From NCBI GenBank assembly GCA_938036585.1, contig CALHQN010000258.1, positions 1 through 16,433 on the forward strand: a DNA stretch of 16,433 nt, written 5' to 3'. The notes under the pieces were generated by a model, which saw nothing but the letters and a program-made list of their open reading frames with translations, did no database searches and had not been told where the DNA came from. This document shows positions 1 to 7,617 of this stretch, piece after piece. Position 1 is the stretch's first letter. The number at the start of each line of letters is the position of its first letter. Source of the stretch: an uncultured Campylobacter sp. (GTDB taxonomy: Bacteria > Campylobacterota > Campylobacteria > Campylobacterales > Campylobacteraceae). Position numbers and translations under genes: made by a program.

Positions 1-888
1 AAAGCTTGTCGCAGAAAATTCTGCGAGGCTTACCACAGATAATTCTGTCGAGCAATCCATCCCAAAATCCGCTGCGGAAAATTCCGCCATACCGCTTGAT
101 ATGAAATTTGCCGAGGATATTTCCGCACAGGCTGCCGTAAAATTTGGCGAGGAAAAATCTGCGTGCGAAATTCGCGGCGCGCTTGCAGTGGGAAATTTTG
201 ATTCAGATGTCGAGTGTGCGAAATCAGCGGCAGAAAATTCTAGCGCGGAGACTTCGTGCGTGGATTTTGAGCGTGGAAATTCTGCCGCAGCGAGCGAGGG
301 CACGCAAGATTTGCGGCAAAATTTCGCGGCAAAGCTTCCTGTGCAAGGCTCGGCAGAGCAAAGCCGCGCGTCTGAAATTTTAAAATGCGAGAACACAGCG
401 GCTGAGATTCTAGCGCTAAAAGACGATATGTCCGAAAGCCTCGCGCTGGAAAATTCTGCACCAAAAAAAGAGCCGTCTGCAAAGCTTGCGCCAAGAAATC
501 CTGCGTTTGAAAATTCCATGCCTCAGACTGGCGCGCTCGCAAATTCCGCACCTCAAAACGGTACCTCTGCGGCAAACTCTACGTTTAAGAATAACGTGCC
601 CGCAAGCCCTACGTCGCAAAATCTTGCGCCGCAAGAGGATCTGTCCGCAAGCTCCGCGGTAGAAAATTTCGCGCCGCAAAGCCCCGTAGCTTCCGTACTT
701 CAAAATTTTACGTGCGAAAATTCCGCAATTCAAAGCATTGCACAGCAAAATGGTCTGTCTGCGAGCCTCACAGCGCAAAATTCTACAGCGCAAAGCCCTA
801 CATGCGAGAATTCTGCGCCTCAAAGCCCAGCATGCGAAGACTCCGTGTTTGATCTGCGCGAGGATCTGCGCGCAAAAATTTCAAAGAA
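1..888 (+). repeat. Degenerate 30-bp in-frame repeat tract inside thiL (AAATTC cores)
   Basis: AAATTC/AAATTT or near variants recur through the tract, for example at 16, 79, 235, 277, 319, 451, 511, 541, 664, 703, 718, 778 and 808. From about 450 to 843 a 30-bp register is clear: 511 and 541; near-matches at 619 and 649; then 718, 748, 778, 808 and 838. A second half-unit (CAAAGCCC) falls 15 bp out of phase. The encoded 10-residue unit resembles ENSAPQSPxC. Almost all cores are read as xxA-AAT-TYx, giving E/Q-N-S/F; the core at 168 is an exception. There are no stop codons in the coding frame. Confidence 0.85.
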
Positions 889-1231
889 TTCGCGCTTCGT
901 CAGGCCCGTCTTGCGCGATAAGTTTTTTTACAAGGCGGCGAAGCTCATAAGCGCGGCGATGGACATTAGCGACGGGCTCGCGCAGGATCTGCCCCGACTA
1001 CTCGAGGCTAGCGGCGTAGGTGCGCGCTGGATCGCCCGTCCTAGCGAGGCTGCGATGCAAAGCGGCGAGGAGTATGAGATTTTGTTTAGCTTCGCGCCGA
1101 AGTTTTTGACCAAAATCTACGCGATTGCCGCTAAAACAGGCGTTTCGATCAATATCATCGCCGAGGTTTGCCCGCGCACGCCGCAAAGCTCTATGGAATT
1201 TCGCGGCAGCTCACACCACTTCGCGCCTTGA
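1..1231 (+). CDS. thiL: Thiamine-monophosphate kinase, C-terminal part, with a very long low-complexity insertion (5'-truncated by window edge)
   Basis: ThiL phosphorylates thiamine monophosphate to the diphosphate cofactor in the cytoplasm. The frame is open from position 2, so the true start lies upstream; the ATG at 101 is internal to the repeat tract and not a credible start. The recognisable part runs from about 890 to the stop: an RFVRPVLR segment (the RHLRPSPR region of E. coli ThiL), then AMDISDGLAQDLPRL and SGEEYEILFSF, which match the family's conserved IDLSDGL and SGGEDYEL motifs, and a natural ending at HHFAP. Before this lie at least 295 residues rich in Ala, Ser, Asn, Gln, Glu and Pro with a 10-residue periodicity. 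They sit where normal ThiL has only a short variable loop ahead of the RP.LR segment. Bacterial ThiL is usually 270-330 residues in total, so this protein would be roughly twice that. The gene converges on the - strand block. Identity of the C-terminal part is firm; whether the enzyme works with this insert is unknown. Confidence 0.85.
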   Translation, partial: KLVAENSARLTTDNSVEQSIPKSAAENSAIPLDMKFAEDISAQAAVKFGEEKSACEIRGALAVGNFDSDVECAKSAAENSSAETSCVDFERGNSAAASEGTQDLRQNFAAKLPVQGSAEQSRASEILKCENTAAEILALKDDMSESLALENSAPKKEPSAKLAPRNPAFENSMPQTGALANSAPQNGTSAANSTFKNNVPASPTSQNLAPQEDLSASSAVENFAPQSPVASVLQNFTCENSAIQSIAQQNGLSASLTAQNSTAQSPTCENSAPQSPACEDSVFDLREDLRAKISKNSRFVRPVLRDKFFYKAAKLISAAMDISDGLAQDLPRLLEASGVGARWIARPSEAAMQSGEEYEILFSFAPKFLTKIYAIAAKTGVSINIIAEVCPRTPQSSMEFRGSSHHFAP

Positions 1232-1389
1232 AATTTGCTGAGCTCGCTTTGAATTTTGAGGCGCGGGATTTGAATTTCTCCGGGGAATTCGCACACAAAG
1301 CGGCGAATTGCTTCATCGCGCGACGAGCGAGCCGATCAAAATTTAAAATTTACCGTTCTCGCGGCGCCCCCGAGCCTTGCGGTTAAATT
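1232..1389. other. Convergent spacer between thiL and the beta-propeller gene
   Basis: This 158-bp stretch separates the thiL stop from the stop of the - strand block. It holds several AAATTT/AATTC motifs and a short inverted repeat at 1272-1290 (7-bp stem with one G-U pair, 5-base loop) that lacks a T tract on either strand. No convincing intrinsic terminator or gene is visible. Confidence 0.4.
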
Positions 1390-2496
1390 TTATAAATCCG
1401 CGCAGACGGCGTACATCGCGGCTCCATCGTTTGCCACGGCGTAGAGGCGTCCGCCGCTAGCGAGCATGATCTGATCCGAGCCGAATTGAAACTTGCCGAA
1501 TTCTATCTCCCTTACGATCGAGCCGTCGTCCGCGCTAATCAAAACCGGCTTGCCGCGTCGATCTGCGAGTAAAATTTTATCATCAAACCACGCGAAATGC
1601 TCGGTGCCGCCGGTGTCAAGCTTAAAGATTATCTCGCCGTTTGCTGCATCTACGGCGTAGAGGTGCCCGCCCTTGCCAGCGGTGCCGAAATACAGCGTCT
1701 CGCGACCATGCCGCTTATCTTGCGCGTCAAAATGCGACGTCGCTGCGCCGCGCAGACAAATGGGCGTATATAGATACGCGCCTAGCTTCAGCCGCCAAAG
1801 AGTTTTACCTTTTGCAGCCGCTTTTTTGCGCGTTTGCTTGCCGCCGTTTGAAATTTTATCTTTTGCCTCGCTGGTTTCATTACGCGGATCGCTTTTGCTC
1901 GCTTTACAAACAGCCGCCGCGCCGCTATTTTCGGAGGAATTTTTTAAATTTTCTTCCGCCGCGCCGCTGAAATTTACTGTACCGCCCAAATCAGCCGCTG
2001 CGCTGTTTAAATTTGACCCGCCTTGCGAGGCTATGCACTCCATCATAAAGGGCGAACTCATCCGCACGCAAAAGCCCTCAAACTCGTAGGTTCGCGCGTC
2101 GTTGTAGATCTGTTTCACGGGCGTTGGGACGTCGCCAAGCTCGCTCATTTCGCCGTCTTGTATTTTGATGAGCTTTGCGGGCGAATCGACGAAGCCCTCG
2201 TAATGTCTCGTATTTAGCACGAAGTGACCGTCCTGCGGGTAACATAGCGCGGAGGCGGCAGAGAAAATTTCGCGCTGCTCGTAGGCAAGCACCGATCTTT
2301 TGTGCTCGCTAAAATCGCGCGAAAACGTATCTAGCAGCACGTAGCTGGGCGTTAGCTTCGAGAGGGTGTTTTGTTCGCTGGGGGACGCGAAAGCAAAGTG
2401 GATGAAAGCAATCCGCTCGTCCATCTCGTAAATGCCAGTCACGCCGTGTCCACGAAACTCCACGCCCTGTATCGCAAGAGGATATGATTTTAGCAT
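1390..2496 (-). CDS. Uncharacterised protein with PQQ-like/beta-propeller repeats and a low-complexity insert
   Basis: A 368-residue protein starting at ATG 2496, with AAGGAG upstream in the 5' direction of the gene. No signal peptide is seen, so it is probably cytoplasmic. The C-terminal third has propeller-blade-like repeats: GHLYAVDAANGEIIFKLDTG, then a WFDDKILLADRRGKPVLISADDGSIV-type blade spread over residues about 290-335, then GGRLYAVANDGAAMYAV near the end. These resemble PQQ-type or WD40-like blades of the form LYAVDxxxGxxxW. The N-terminal half (1-158) has similar strand-rich spacing but no motif I recognise. Residues about 159-231 are a charged, Asn/Ser/Lys-rich insert containing SNLNSA, TVNFSG and ENLKNSSEN, built on the AAATTT motif found elsewhere in the window. 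No catalytic residues can be named, and the function is unknown. It lies 230 bp downstream of serC, behind a possible terminator, so it may have its own promoter. Confidence 0.75.
   Translation of the reverse strand: MLKSYPLAIQGVEFRGHGVTGIYEMDERIAFIHFAFASPSEQNTLSKLTPSYVLLDTFSRDFSEHKRSVLAYEQREIFSAASALCYPQDGHFVLNTRHYEGFVDSPAKLIKIQDGEMSELGDVPTPVKQIYNDARTYEFEGFCVRMSSPFMMECIASQGGSNLNSAAADLGGTVNFSGAAEENLKNSSENSGAAAVCKASKSDPRNETSEAKDKISNGGKQTRKKAAAKGKTLWRLKLGAYLYTPICLRGAATSHFDAQDKRHGRETLYFGTAGKGGHLYAVDAANGEIIFKLDTGGTEHFAWFDDKILLADRRGKPVLISADDGSIVREIEFGKFQFGSDQIMLASGGRLYAVANDGAAMYAVCADL
1804..2022 (-). repeat. AAATTT-type low-complexity insert within the beta-propeller gene
   Basis: AAATTT cores occur at 1851, 1946, 1970 and 2009, with a near-match at 1988; the 1946-2009 spacings are multiples of three. 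The cores from 1946 to 2009 are read in the same phase as in thiL and lysA (TCA-AAT-TTA, GTA-AAT-TTC, GAA-AAT-TTA). The protein on either side looks like ordinary folded sequence, so this appears to be an in-frame insertion of about 70 residues. The exact boundaries are estimated. Confidence 0.6.
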
Positions 2497-2726
2497 TTCG
2501 GCTCCTTAAATTGGTTGCAGCTTAAATTTGAGTGCAAATTTCATAAGTTTCGCGCACGTTAAAATTTGCGGCACACGGTTGAAATTTTAAAATTTCGGTG
2601 CGTTTGAGCGAGATTAAAATTTTGCGCCGTAAATTTAAAATGCCGCTAAAATTTTGCAAAATTTCACCGCAAAAAGAAGCGCCGATAAGCGCGAGCCGCG
2701 TTCAAACCCTCTAAATTTAACCGCCG
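2497..2726. other. Spacer with ten AAATTT motifs and two perfect 16-bp palindromes
   Basis: AAATTT occurs at 2524, 2536, 2562, 2582, 2590, 2617, 2631, 2649, 2659 and 2713. Two of these pairs form perfect 16-bp palindromes, GAAATTTTAAAATTTC at 2581-2596 and AAATTTTGCAAAATTT at 2649-2664. No ORF with coding character is present. The ribosome-binding site of the gene at 1390-2496 is at its left end. No promoter stands out against the AT-rich motifs. Confidence 0.7.
2671..2692 (-). terminator. Possible weak intrinsic terminator after serC
   Basis: On the - strand, about 35 bases past the serC stop, GCGCT-TATC-GGCGC can form a 5-bp stem (the last pair is U-G) with a 4-base loop, followed at once by TTCTTTTT. 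The stem is short, so termination may be partial. Confidence 0.4.
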
Positions 2727-3803
2727 CTAGCCGTTTTTGCGTGCAAACTCGCTCATAAAGAAGGCTAGTTTTTCAACGTCCTCGTAGTTTATCGCGTTGT
2801 AGATCGAGGCACGGATGCCGCCTAAAACGCGGTGTCCTTTAAGCCCGATCATCCCCTCCGCCTCCGCCTGCGCGACGAAGATGGGCTCAAGCGCGGCATC
2901 TGCGATATTAAAGCTCACGTTCATCAGGCTGCGGCTGTCCTTTTGCGCGTGGCCGCGGTAGAAGCCGCCGCTAGCATCGATCGCGCCGTAGAGTAGCGCC
3001 GCTTTGCGCTTGTTGCGCTCGTGCATCGCCGCGAGCCCGCCGATCTCGTCCTTGATCCAGCCGAGCATTAAATTTAGCATGTAAATTCCGAAAGTATTCG
3101 GGGTGTTGCTCATCGAGTCCGCGTCTGCCTGCGTCTTGTAGCGCAGGATCATCGGCGTTTTAGGGTTTGCGCGGTCCAGCAGATCCTTGCGGATCGCCAC
3201 CATCGTAACGCCAGCTGGCCCGCCGTTTTTCTGGATGCCTCCGTAAAACATCCCCACGCTGCTAAGCTCCACCGGCCGCGAAAACAGATCGCTTGAACTA
3301 TCGACTACGAGCGGACAGCCGCACTGCGGCAGCTGCGGATACTGCGTGCCGTAGATCGTGTTGTTCGAGCAGATGTAGCCGTAGTCGGCGTCGTCAGAGA
3401 ATTTAACCTCGGGGATGCGGTCGAATTTGCTATCCTCGCTGCTTGCGACCACGCGGTAGTTTATGCCGAGCACGCCCGCTTCCTTGATCGCCTTGCTCGT
3501 CCAGTTGCCAGTGTTGGCGTATTCTGCGACGCCGCCCGCGTATAGGTTCATCGGCACCTGCGCGAATTGCAGGCTCGCACCGCCTTGCAAAAATAAAATC
3601 GTAAAATCATCCGAAAAGCCGTAGAGATCGCGCACGCGACTCATCGCGCTATGCAAAATATCCTCGAAAATTTTGGTGCGGTGCGAGATCTCCATTATCG
3701 AAAATCCCAGCCCTGCGTAGTTTAGCAGCTCCTCTTGCGCTTGCTTTAGCACGCCCAGCGGGATGGTGCTAGGTCCTGCGCTAAAATTTAAAACCCTATC
3801 CAT
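2727..3803 (-). CDS. serC: Phosphoserine aminotransferase
   Basis: SerC converts 3-phosphohydroxypyruvate plus glutamate to phosphoserine in serine synthesis, and often acts similarly in vitamin B6 synthesis. It is a cytoplasmic PLP-dependent class V aminotransferase. The protein begins [15 protein letters not shown], matching the family's N-terminal NFSAGP motif. The PLP lysine is K192 in [13 protein letters not shown], and [10 protein letters not shown] and [11 protein letters not shown] are other typical segments. At 358 residues it is the normal family length. I chose ATG 3803 because AAAGGAG sits at the right distance and homology begins there; the frame extends to 3878 but that part overlaps xseA. 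The gap from the xseA stop is only 10 bp and the Shine-Dalgarno abuts that stop, so the two are co-transcribed with ubiE. As I recall, C. jejuni has the same ubiE-xseA-serC order. Confidence 0.97.
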   Translation of the reverse strand: MDRVLNFSAGPSTIPLGVLKQAQEELLNYAGLGFSIMEISHRTKIFEDILHSAMSRVRDLYGFSDDFTILFLQGGASLQFAQVPMNLYAGGVAEYANTGNWTSKAIKEAGVLGINYRVVASSEDSKFDRIPEVKFSDDADYGYICSNNTIYGTQYPQLPQCGCPLVVDSSSDLFSRPVELSSVGMFYGGIQKNGGPAGVTMVAIRKDLLDRANPKTPMILRYKTQADADSMSNTPNTFGIYMLNLMLGWIKDEIGGLAAMHERNKRKAALLYGAIDASGGFYRGHAQKDSRSLMNVSFNIADAALEPIFVAQAEAEGMIGLKGHRVLGGIRASIYNAINYEDVEKLAFFMSEFARKNG

Positions 3804-3813
3804 TTTGTCTCCT

Positions 3814-4980
3814 TTAGATGATTTTTGCATTTTTGCTGAGCTGCTGCGAGCAAAGGACGAACTCGTCGCCCGCGGCAAGCTCGCCTAGAGCTACCGTTTT
3901 GCCGCCCTTTTGGATTTGAACGAGGTCTTTTGTGATCTCAAAAAATTTCGCCTTTTGCGCCAAAAGCTCATCTTTGGCACTTAGCGTATACTCTGCGGCG
4001 CTTAGCTTGGAGACGATGAAGCCTTTAAATTTAAGCTCAAAATTTAAAAGCCCCGCGAGCGAGCCTGAAATTTTTGGCTCGATAGATTTTGATTTAAGCT
4101 CCAGAGCTGCGAGGCTCAGCACGTTTTGTGCGGATGAAATTTTATCTTTTATCAGCCTATCAAATGCATCGCTTATGCCGTCTAGGCTCTGAAAGATCGC
4201 GCAAATATCGGGTAGCAGATCGATCATCGCGGCGGTGGGCGTGAGGCTTCGGTGGTCGGCTACGAAATCGCTGATACTAAAATCGATCTCGTGCCCTACC
4301 GCCGAGATGACGGGCGTTTTGGCCGCGTAGATCGCGCGCGCCAAGGCCTCGTCGTTAAAACACCACAGATCCTCGCGCGAGCCGCCGCCGCGAGCGATGA
4401 CGATCGCATCGTAGCCTTTCTCGTCGGCTACGCGCAATGCGCTTATGATCGAAGCAGGCGCGCTCTCGCCTTGCACTAGCGCGTTATACAGATCGATCTT
4501 GCAAAGTGCGAAGCGGTTCTGCGCCGTGCGAAGCATATCCGCCTGCGCCGCGGAGCCCGCGCTCGTGATGATCGCGATGCTTTGGACGAATTTCGGAAGC
4601 TGCTTTTTGCGCGCGGCATCAAAAAGACCTTCTTTGCTAAGCCTTTCTTTTAGCGCGGCAAACGCCGCTTCCAGCTCGCCCTCGCCGCTTTTGCGGATAT
4701 TTGAGACCTGGATCTGATACGCGCCCGTGGGAGCGTAGAGCGAGACCTTGCCGCTTACGATGAGCTTATCGCCGACGGCGGGGATAAAATTTATCCGCGC
4801 GGCGTTAAATTTAAACATCGCGCAATCGATCGCCGCGCTCGCGTCTTTGATCGTAAAATACCAGTGCCCGCTCGTGCTTTGAATTCTAAACTTAGATATC
4901 TCGCCCTCGACCTCGACGAAGCTAAAACTCGTCTCTAAAAGCGTCTTGGCTTGGGCGTTTAGCTCGCTTACGCTAAGCAT
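3814..4980 (-). CDS. xseA: Exodeoxyribonuclease VII large subunit
   Basis: XseA is the catalytic subunit of exonuclease VII, which degrades single-stranded DNA from both ends with the small subunit XseB (not in this window). Residues about 15-95 form the N-terminal OB-fold ([34 protein letters not shown]). The catalytic domain follows with [31 protein letters not shown] (195-210) and [20 protein letters not shown] (226-245), all diagnostic of the family. The C-terminal helical part is shorter than in E. coli XseA; 388 residues is about the Campylobacter length. ATG 4980 is preferred over the upstream in-frame start at 5061 because homology begins at MLSVSELN. The start codon overlaps the end of ubiE by 8 bp, implying translational coupling. 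Confidence 0.96.
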   Translation of the reverse strand: MLSVSELNAQAKTLLETSFSFVEVEGEISKFRIQSTSGHWYFTIKDASAAIDCAMFKFNAARINFIPAVGDKLIVSGKVSLYAPTGAYQIQVSNIRKSGEGELEAAFAALKERLSKEGLFDAARKKQLPKFVQSIAIITSAGSAAQADMLRTAQNRFALCKIDLYNALVQGESAPASIISALRVADEKGYDAIVIARGGGSREDLWCFNDEALARAIYAAKTPVISAVGHEIDFSISDFVADHRSLTPTAAMIDLLPDICAIFQSLDGISDAFDRLIKDKISSAQNVLSLAALELKSKSIEPKISGSLAGLLNFELKFKGFIVSKLSAAEYTLSAKDELLAQKAKFFEITKDLVQIQKGGKTVALGELAAGDEFVLCSQQLSKNAKII

Positions 4981-5701
4981 CGTCGCTCTTTTGCGCGATT
5001 TTCTCCGCGATGAAAAGCGTGCTGACGTCGAAGCTGAAGCCCTTTTGCACGCGCAGTTCAAAGCCTGCGTTTTTGAGCTTTTCGCTAAAGCTCGCGGCGT
5101 CTAGGAAGCTGTCGATAGAGCTTGGCAGATATTCGTAGGCTTCTTTGTTTTTTGAGATGAAGGCGCCGATTTTGGGTAAAATTTTACTCACGTAAAAATC
5201 TCTGATTTTAAACGCGAGCCCGCCGCTTGCGGCTTTGGTAAATTCCAAAACCACGAGCGATCCGCCCGGTCTGATGATCCGGTTAAACTCCGCAAGCGCC
5301 GCGTCCAGCTCCACGACGTTTCTTATGCCGTAGCTGATGCTTAAAATATCCACGCTTGCGTCATCTAGCGTCGTGGCGCCCGCGGTCGCTTTGATAAACT
5401 CGCAGCTAGGAAATTTTTGCCTTGCTACTTCGAGCATCCCCTCGCTAGGATCGATCCCCACGATCCGCTCGATCTGCACGCCGTGCTGCGCTGCGCCGTC
5501 GCGCCACGAGCTTATCATATCGCCCGTACCGCACGCGACGTCGGCGATACTCACGAGCCTTCCTTTAAGCTTTTCAAGCGTCAGCTCAACCGCTTTTTTG
5601 CGCCACGAAACGTCCGCGCCGAAGCTAATGGCGCGGTTTGCCAGATCGTAGGTAGGCGCGATCTGATCGAACATCTTTATGATTTTTTCCTGTTTTTGCA
5701 C
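4973..5701 (-). CDS. ubiE: Demethylmenaquinone methyltransferase (UbiE/MenG family)
   Basis: This SAM-dependent C-methyltransferase carries out the ring methylation of demethylmenaquinone, a late step of menaquinone synthesis. Campylobacters use menaquinones rather than ubiquinone, so the menaquinone role is inferred. The family signature YDLANRAISFGADVSWR is at residues 18-34, SAM motif I (DVACGTGDM) at about 54-62, the acidic GIDPSEGML after it, and SYGIRNV downstream. At 242 residues it is a normal length. The start is GTG at 5701, with AAGGAA about 5 bases before it; this Shine-Dalgarno overlaps the stop codon of the preceding CHAD gene (9-bp gap). It overlaps xseA by 8 bp at its end. Confidence 0.95.
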   Translation of the reverse strand: MQKQEKIIKMFDQIAPTYDLANRAISFGADVSWRKKAVELTLEKLKGRLVSIADVACGTGDMISSWRDGAAQHGVQIERIVGIDPSEGMLEVARQKFPSCEFIKATAGATTLDDASVDILSISYGIRNVVELDAALAEFNRIIRPGGSLVVLEFTKAASGGLAFKIRDFYVSKILPKIGAFISKNKEAYEYLPSSIDSFLDAASFSEKLKNAGFELRVQKGFSFDVSTLFIAEKIAQKSDDA

Positions 5702-5710
5702 GGGTATTCC

Positions 5711-7129
5711 TTATTCGTATGCTTTGATTTTGCGCAGCGATCTTTTCAGCGCGCGCAAAAGAGGCTCTTTTTCATTTAAAATTTTTTCCTCCAACTCGGC
5801 GCGGCGGTCGTTTAGGTGGGCGTCCAGAGCCAGCAGATACGCAAACGCGACGCCGCTTTTATCGCTTGCTTTTTGATAGATCGCGATGAAATTTTGCCAC
5901 ACGCTGATATCTTGCAGCGCGCCGAAATCCTCGCAGGCGGCCTTGGTGCGTTTAAACAGCTCCCTGACGCAGCCTTCATCAAAGCTTCTTGCAAAAATTT
6001 CAAGCGCGTATCGTAGCCTCTTTAGCCCTATGCGCACGTCGTGAAATGCCTGCAGAGACGAGCCTTGCTGTAAATTTTTTAGCTCCGCGCGCAAGCTCTT
6101 AATCAGCTTGCATAGGCGGGCGGAGGCGAACTTTTTTGAAATTTTTTCATATTCGCTGCGCGCGTAGATGCCGTCCGCGCCGCTTAAAAAGCCGCTAATA
6201 GCGCCGTTTAAATCTGCAAATTCCGAGCTAGAAAGAAATTCTAAAATTTTATCCTCCGAGCGCTTTGCGATAAGATTTAGCTGCTGCAAAAAGCTCGCAG
6301 GCGCGTCGTCGGCTTTTAAAAACTCCGCAAAAACGTGAAGGTCTCGCAGCTGATTAGTGCGGCTCATAAATCCTGAGAGCAGTTTTAAAATTTCGCCCCT
6401 TTTTTCCGCCTCAAAAAGCGGCGCGGATAGCTTCAAAACGGCTCTAAATTTACGAATCTGCACGCGCAGCTCGTGAAGCGCTTCGGGGGCGAGGTTTTTT
6501 TGATACTCGCCCTTTGCGGCGCACGCCCTCGTCCACGCTAACTCAAGCGCCAAGCGCGTGAGCTTAACGCTGTCCGCATAGGGCGGAGCGAAAAATTTAA
6601 CTCGGCTAAATTTTTTAAAAACACTGCGGGCGTGCGCGAAATCAAGCGAGCGTGGCGGCATACCGTAGCGCGCCAGATAGCGACTTTTGTAGCGGTAATC
6701 GTCTGTGATCTCGCAAAAATCGGTGCTGCCGAAGGTTTTTGCAAAATCAAAATTTGCGCTAGAGAGCTCGTCTTTAAATTTAGCCCGCAGAATGGCTAGC
6801 ATATTTAGCTCGCCGCCGTAAAGCTCAAGCCAAAACTCCGCCTCGTCGTTAGCAAAGCCGTAGCGGTTCTTTTGCACGACGCGGGCGATCCTGCTTTTTA
6901 AAGCCTCTTTGAAATCATCTTTTGAAATTTTAAAATTTAGAGTTTGTCTGTCGAGATCCTCTTTTTTGTGGTGCAAAGAGCACTCGTCGTTTTGGCGGAT
7001 GTAGTAAATTTCGGGGTAGAACGAAGTATAAAACCAAACGATCTTTACCTTGCGACATTTCAGCCCTGCACGCTCTAGCGTCCGCAGAATCGAATTATCG
7101 CTCAATAAAAATTTACGCTTAGTTTGCAT
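5711..7129 (-). CDS. CHAD-domain protein with degenerate CYTH-like N-terminus
   Basis: CHAD domains are helical bundles rich in conserved His, Lys and Arg that bind polyphosphate, and they often follow a CYTH (triphosphate tunnel) domain. Here residues about 190-465 are CHAD, with the two hallmark segments ALHELRVQIRKFRAVLKL (H219) and FHDVRIGLKRLRYALEIF (H363), plus RTNQLRDLHVF and EDFGALQDISVW. Residues 1-152 keep the outline of CYTH (KRKFLL, IYYIRQ, EFWLELYGG, AKF, EITDDYRYKSRYLA) but lack the ExExK start motif of active enzymes, so triphosphatase activity is doubtful. I prefer ATG 7129 over GTG 7135: a GGAG lies 5 bases before the ATG but overlaps the GTG. 472 residues. It lies between perR and ubiE, about 48 bp past the perR stop. 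The role is probably polyphosphate binding; this is inference from the family. Confidence 0.85.
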   Translation of the reverse strand: MQTKRKFLLSDNSILRTLERAGLKCRKVKIVWFYTSFYPEIYYIRQNDECSLHHKKEDLDRQTLNFKISKDDFKEALKSRIARVVQKNRYGFANDEAEFWLELYGGELNMLAILRAKFKDELSSANFDFAKTFGSTDFCEITDDYRYKSRYLARYGMPPRSLDFAHARSVFKKFSRVKFFAPPYADSVKLTRLALELAWTRACAAKGEYQKNLAPEALHELRVQIRKFRAVLKLSAPLFEAEKRGEILKLLSGFMSRTNQLRDLHVFAEFLKADDAPASFLQQLNLIAKRSEDKILEFLSSSEFADLNGAISGFLSGADGIYARSEYEKISKKFASARLCKLIKSLRAELKNLQQGSSLQAFHDVRIGLKRLRYALEIFARSFDEGCVRELFKRTKAACEDFGALQDISVWQNFIAIYQKASDKSGVAFAYLLALDAHLNDRRAELEEKILNEKEPLLRALKRSLRKIKAYE

Positions 7130-7130
7130 A

Positions 7131-7152
7131 CCCACTCCAAAAATAAAGTGGG
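7131..7152 (-). promoter_or_regulatory. Hairpin covering the ribosome-binding site of the CHAD gene
   Basis: CCCACT at 7131-7136 and AGTGGG at 7147-7152 are exact inverted repeats with a 10-base loop. On the - strand transcript the 3' arm takes in part of the GGAG Shine-Dalgarno and ends just before the ATG at 7129. There is no T tract, so it is not an intrinsic terminator. It could damp translation of the CHAD protein relative to perR. Confidence 0.4.
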
Positions 7153-7177
7153 TAATGATAGCAGAAAATTCTTTAAA

Positions 7178-7588
7178 CTATCTACACTTTTCGCAGTCTT
7201 CGACCGTAGTCGTGATATTCAGCTTGCGGATGAAATTGCCCGCTTTGCGCTCGATGTTTTTCAAAACATCCTTATTAAAGGCATCGTCCATGAAAAGGTC
7301 CATCACGTTACCGCATTTTTCGCAGACGACGTGGATATGCGGCATCTGATAGATGTCGTAGCGGCTCTTTTTGTTCGGTGCATTGACCTCGACTACGACG
7401 CCTTCGTCGAGCAGGGTGTTTAAATTTTTATAAACCGTCGCTAGCGAAATGGATGGATAGTCCTCTTTGATCCCCTCGTATAAATCCTCTATGCTAGGAT
7501 GCTCGTGGCGATCAAGTACCTTTAGGATACATAATCTTTGCGGAGTTGCTTTCAAGCCGCAGGTTTTGAGTAGTTCTACATGATTCAT
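7178..7588 (-). CDS. perR: Fur-family peroxide-responsive repressor PerR
   Basis: PerR is a dimeric metalloregulator that represses oxidative-stress genes until peroxide oxidises its metal-site histidines. The protein is 136 residues, the normal length. An N-terminal winged helix contains ATPQRLCILKVL and PSISLATVYKNLNTL (the DNA recognition helix). By alignment with Bacillus PerR, the regulatory site would be H30, D78, H84, H86 and D97; an Asp at D97, where Fur has Glu, favours PerR over Fur. Structural zinc cysteines are the pairs C89/C92 and C132/C135. The start is ATG 7588 with GAAGGA ahead. The gene lies directly downstream of dxs (65 bp) in the position I recall for C. jejuni perR. Autoregulation is likely; see the palindrome at 7643-7654. 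Confidence 0.93.
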   Translation of the reverse strand: MNHVELLKTCGLKATPQRLCILKVLDRHEHPSIEDLYEGIKEDYPSISLATVYKNLNTLLDEGVVVEVNAPNKKSRYDIYQMPHIHVVCEKCGNVMDLFMDDAFNKDVLKNIERKAGNFIRKLNITTTVEDCEKCR

Positions 7589-7617
7589 TTTAATCCTTCA
7601 AAAAATTTTAAAAAGAT

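Noticed and set aside
101..104. ATG at 101 as the thiL start
   Set aside because: The same frame is open back to position 2 with identical repeat character, and the conserved N-terminal ThiL domain is missing, so the start is upstream of the window.
240..823. Antisense open frames across the thiL tract
   Set aside because: They arise because repeat composition avoids stops in several frames; no start signals or family similarity are seen.
1272..1290. Inverted repeat as terminator for thiL
   Set aside because: The stem is AT-rich with a G-U pair and there is no T tract on either strand.
1641..2217. + strand open frames across the beta-propeller gene
   Set aside because: Cys/Arg-rich composition typical of shadow frames, opposite a gene with a good ribosome-binding site and recognisable repeats.
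3804..3878. N-terminal extension of serC to 3878
   Set aside because: It overlaps the end of xseA, has no family similarity, and the strong Shine-Dalgarno serves ATG 3803.
4981..5061. N-terminal extension of xseA to 5061
   Set aside because: It is the end of ubiE read in another frame; XseA homology begins at the ATG at 4980.
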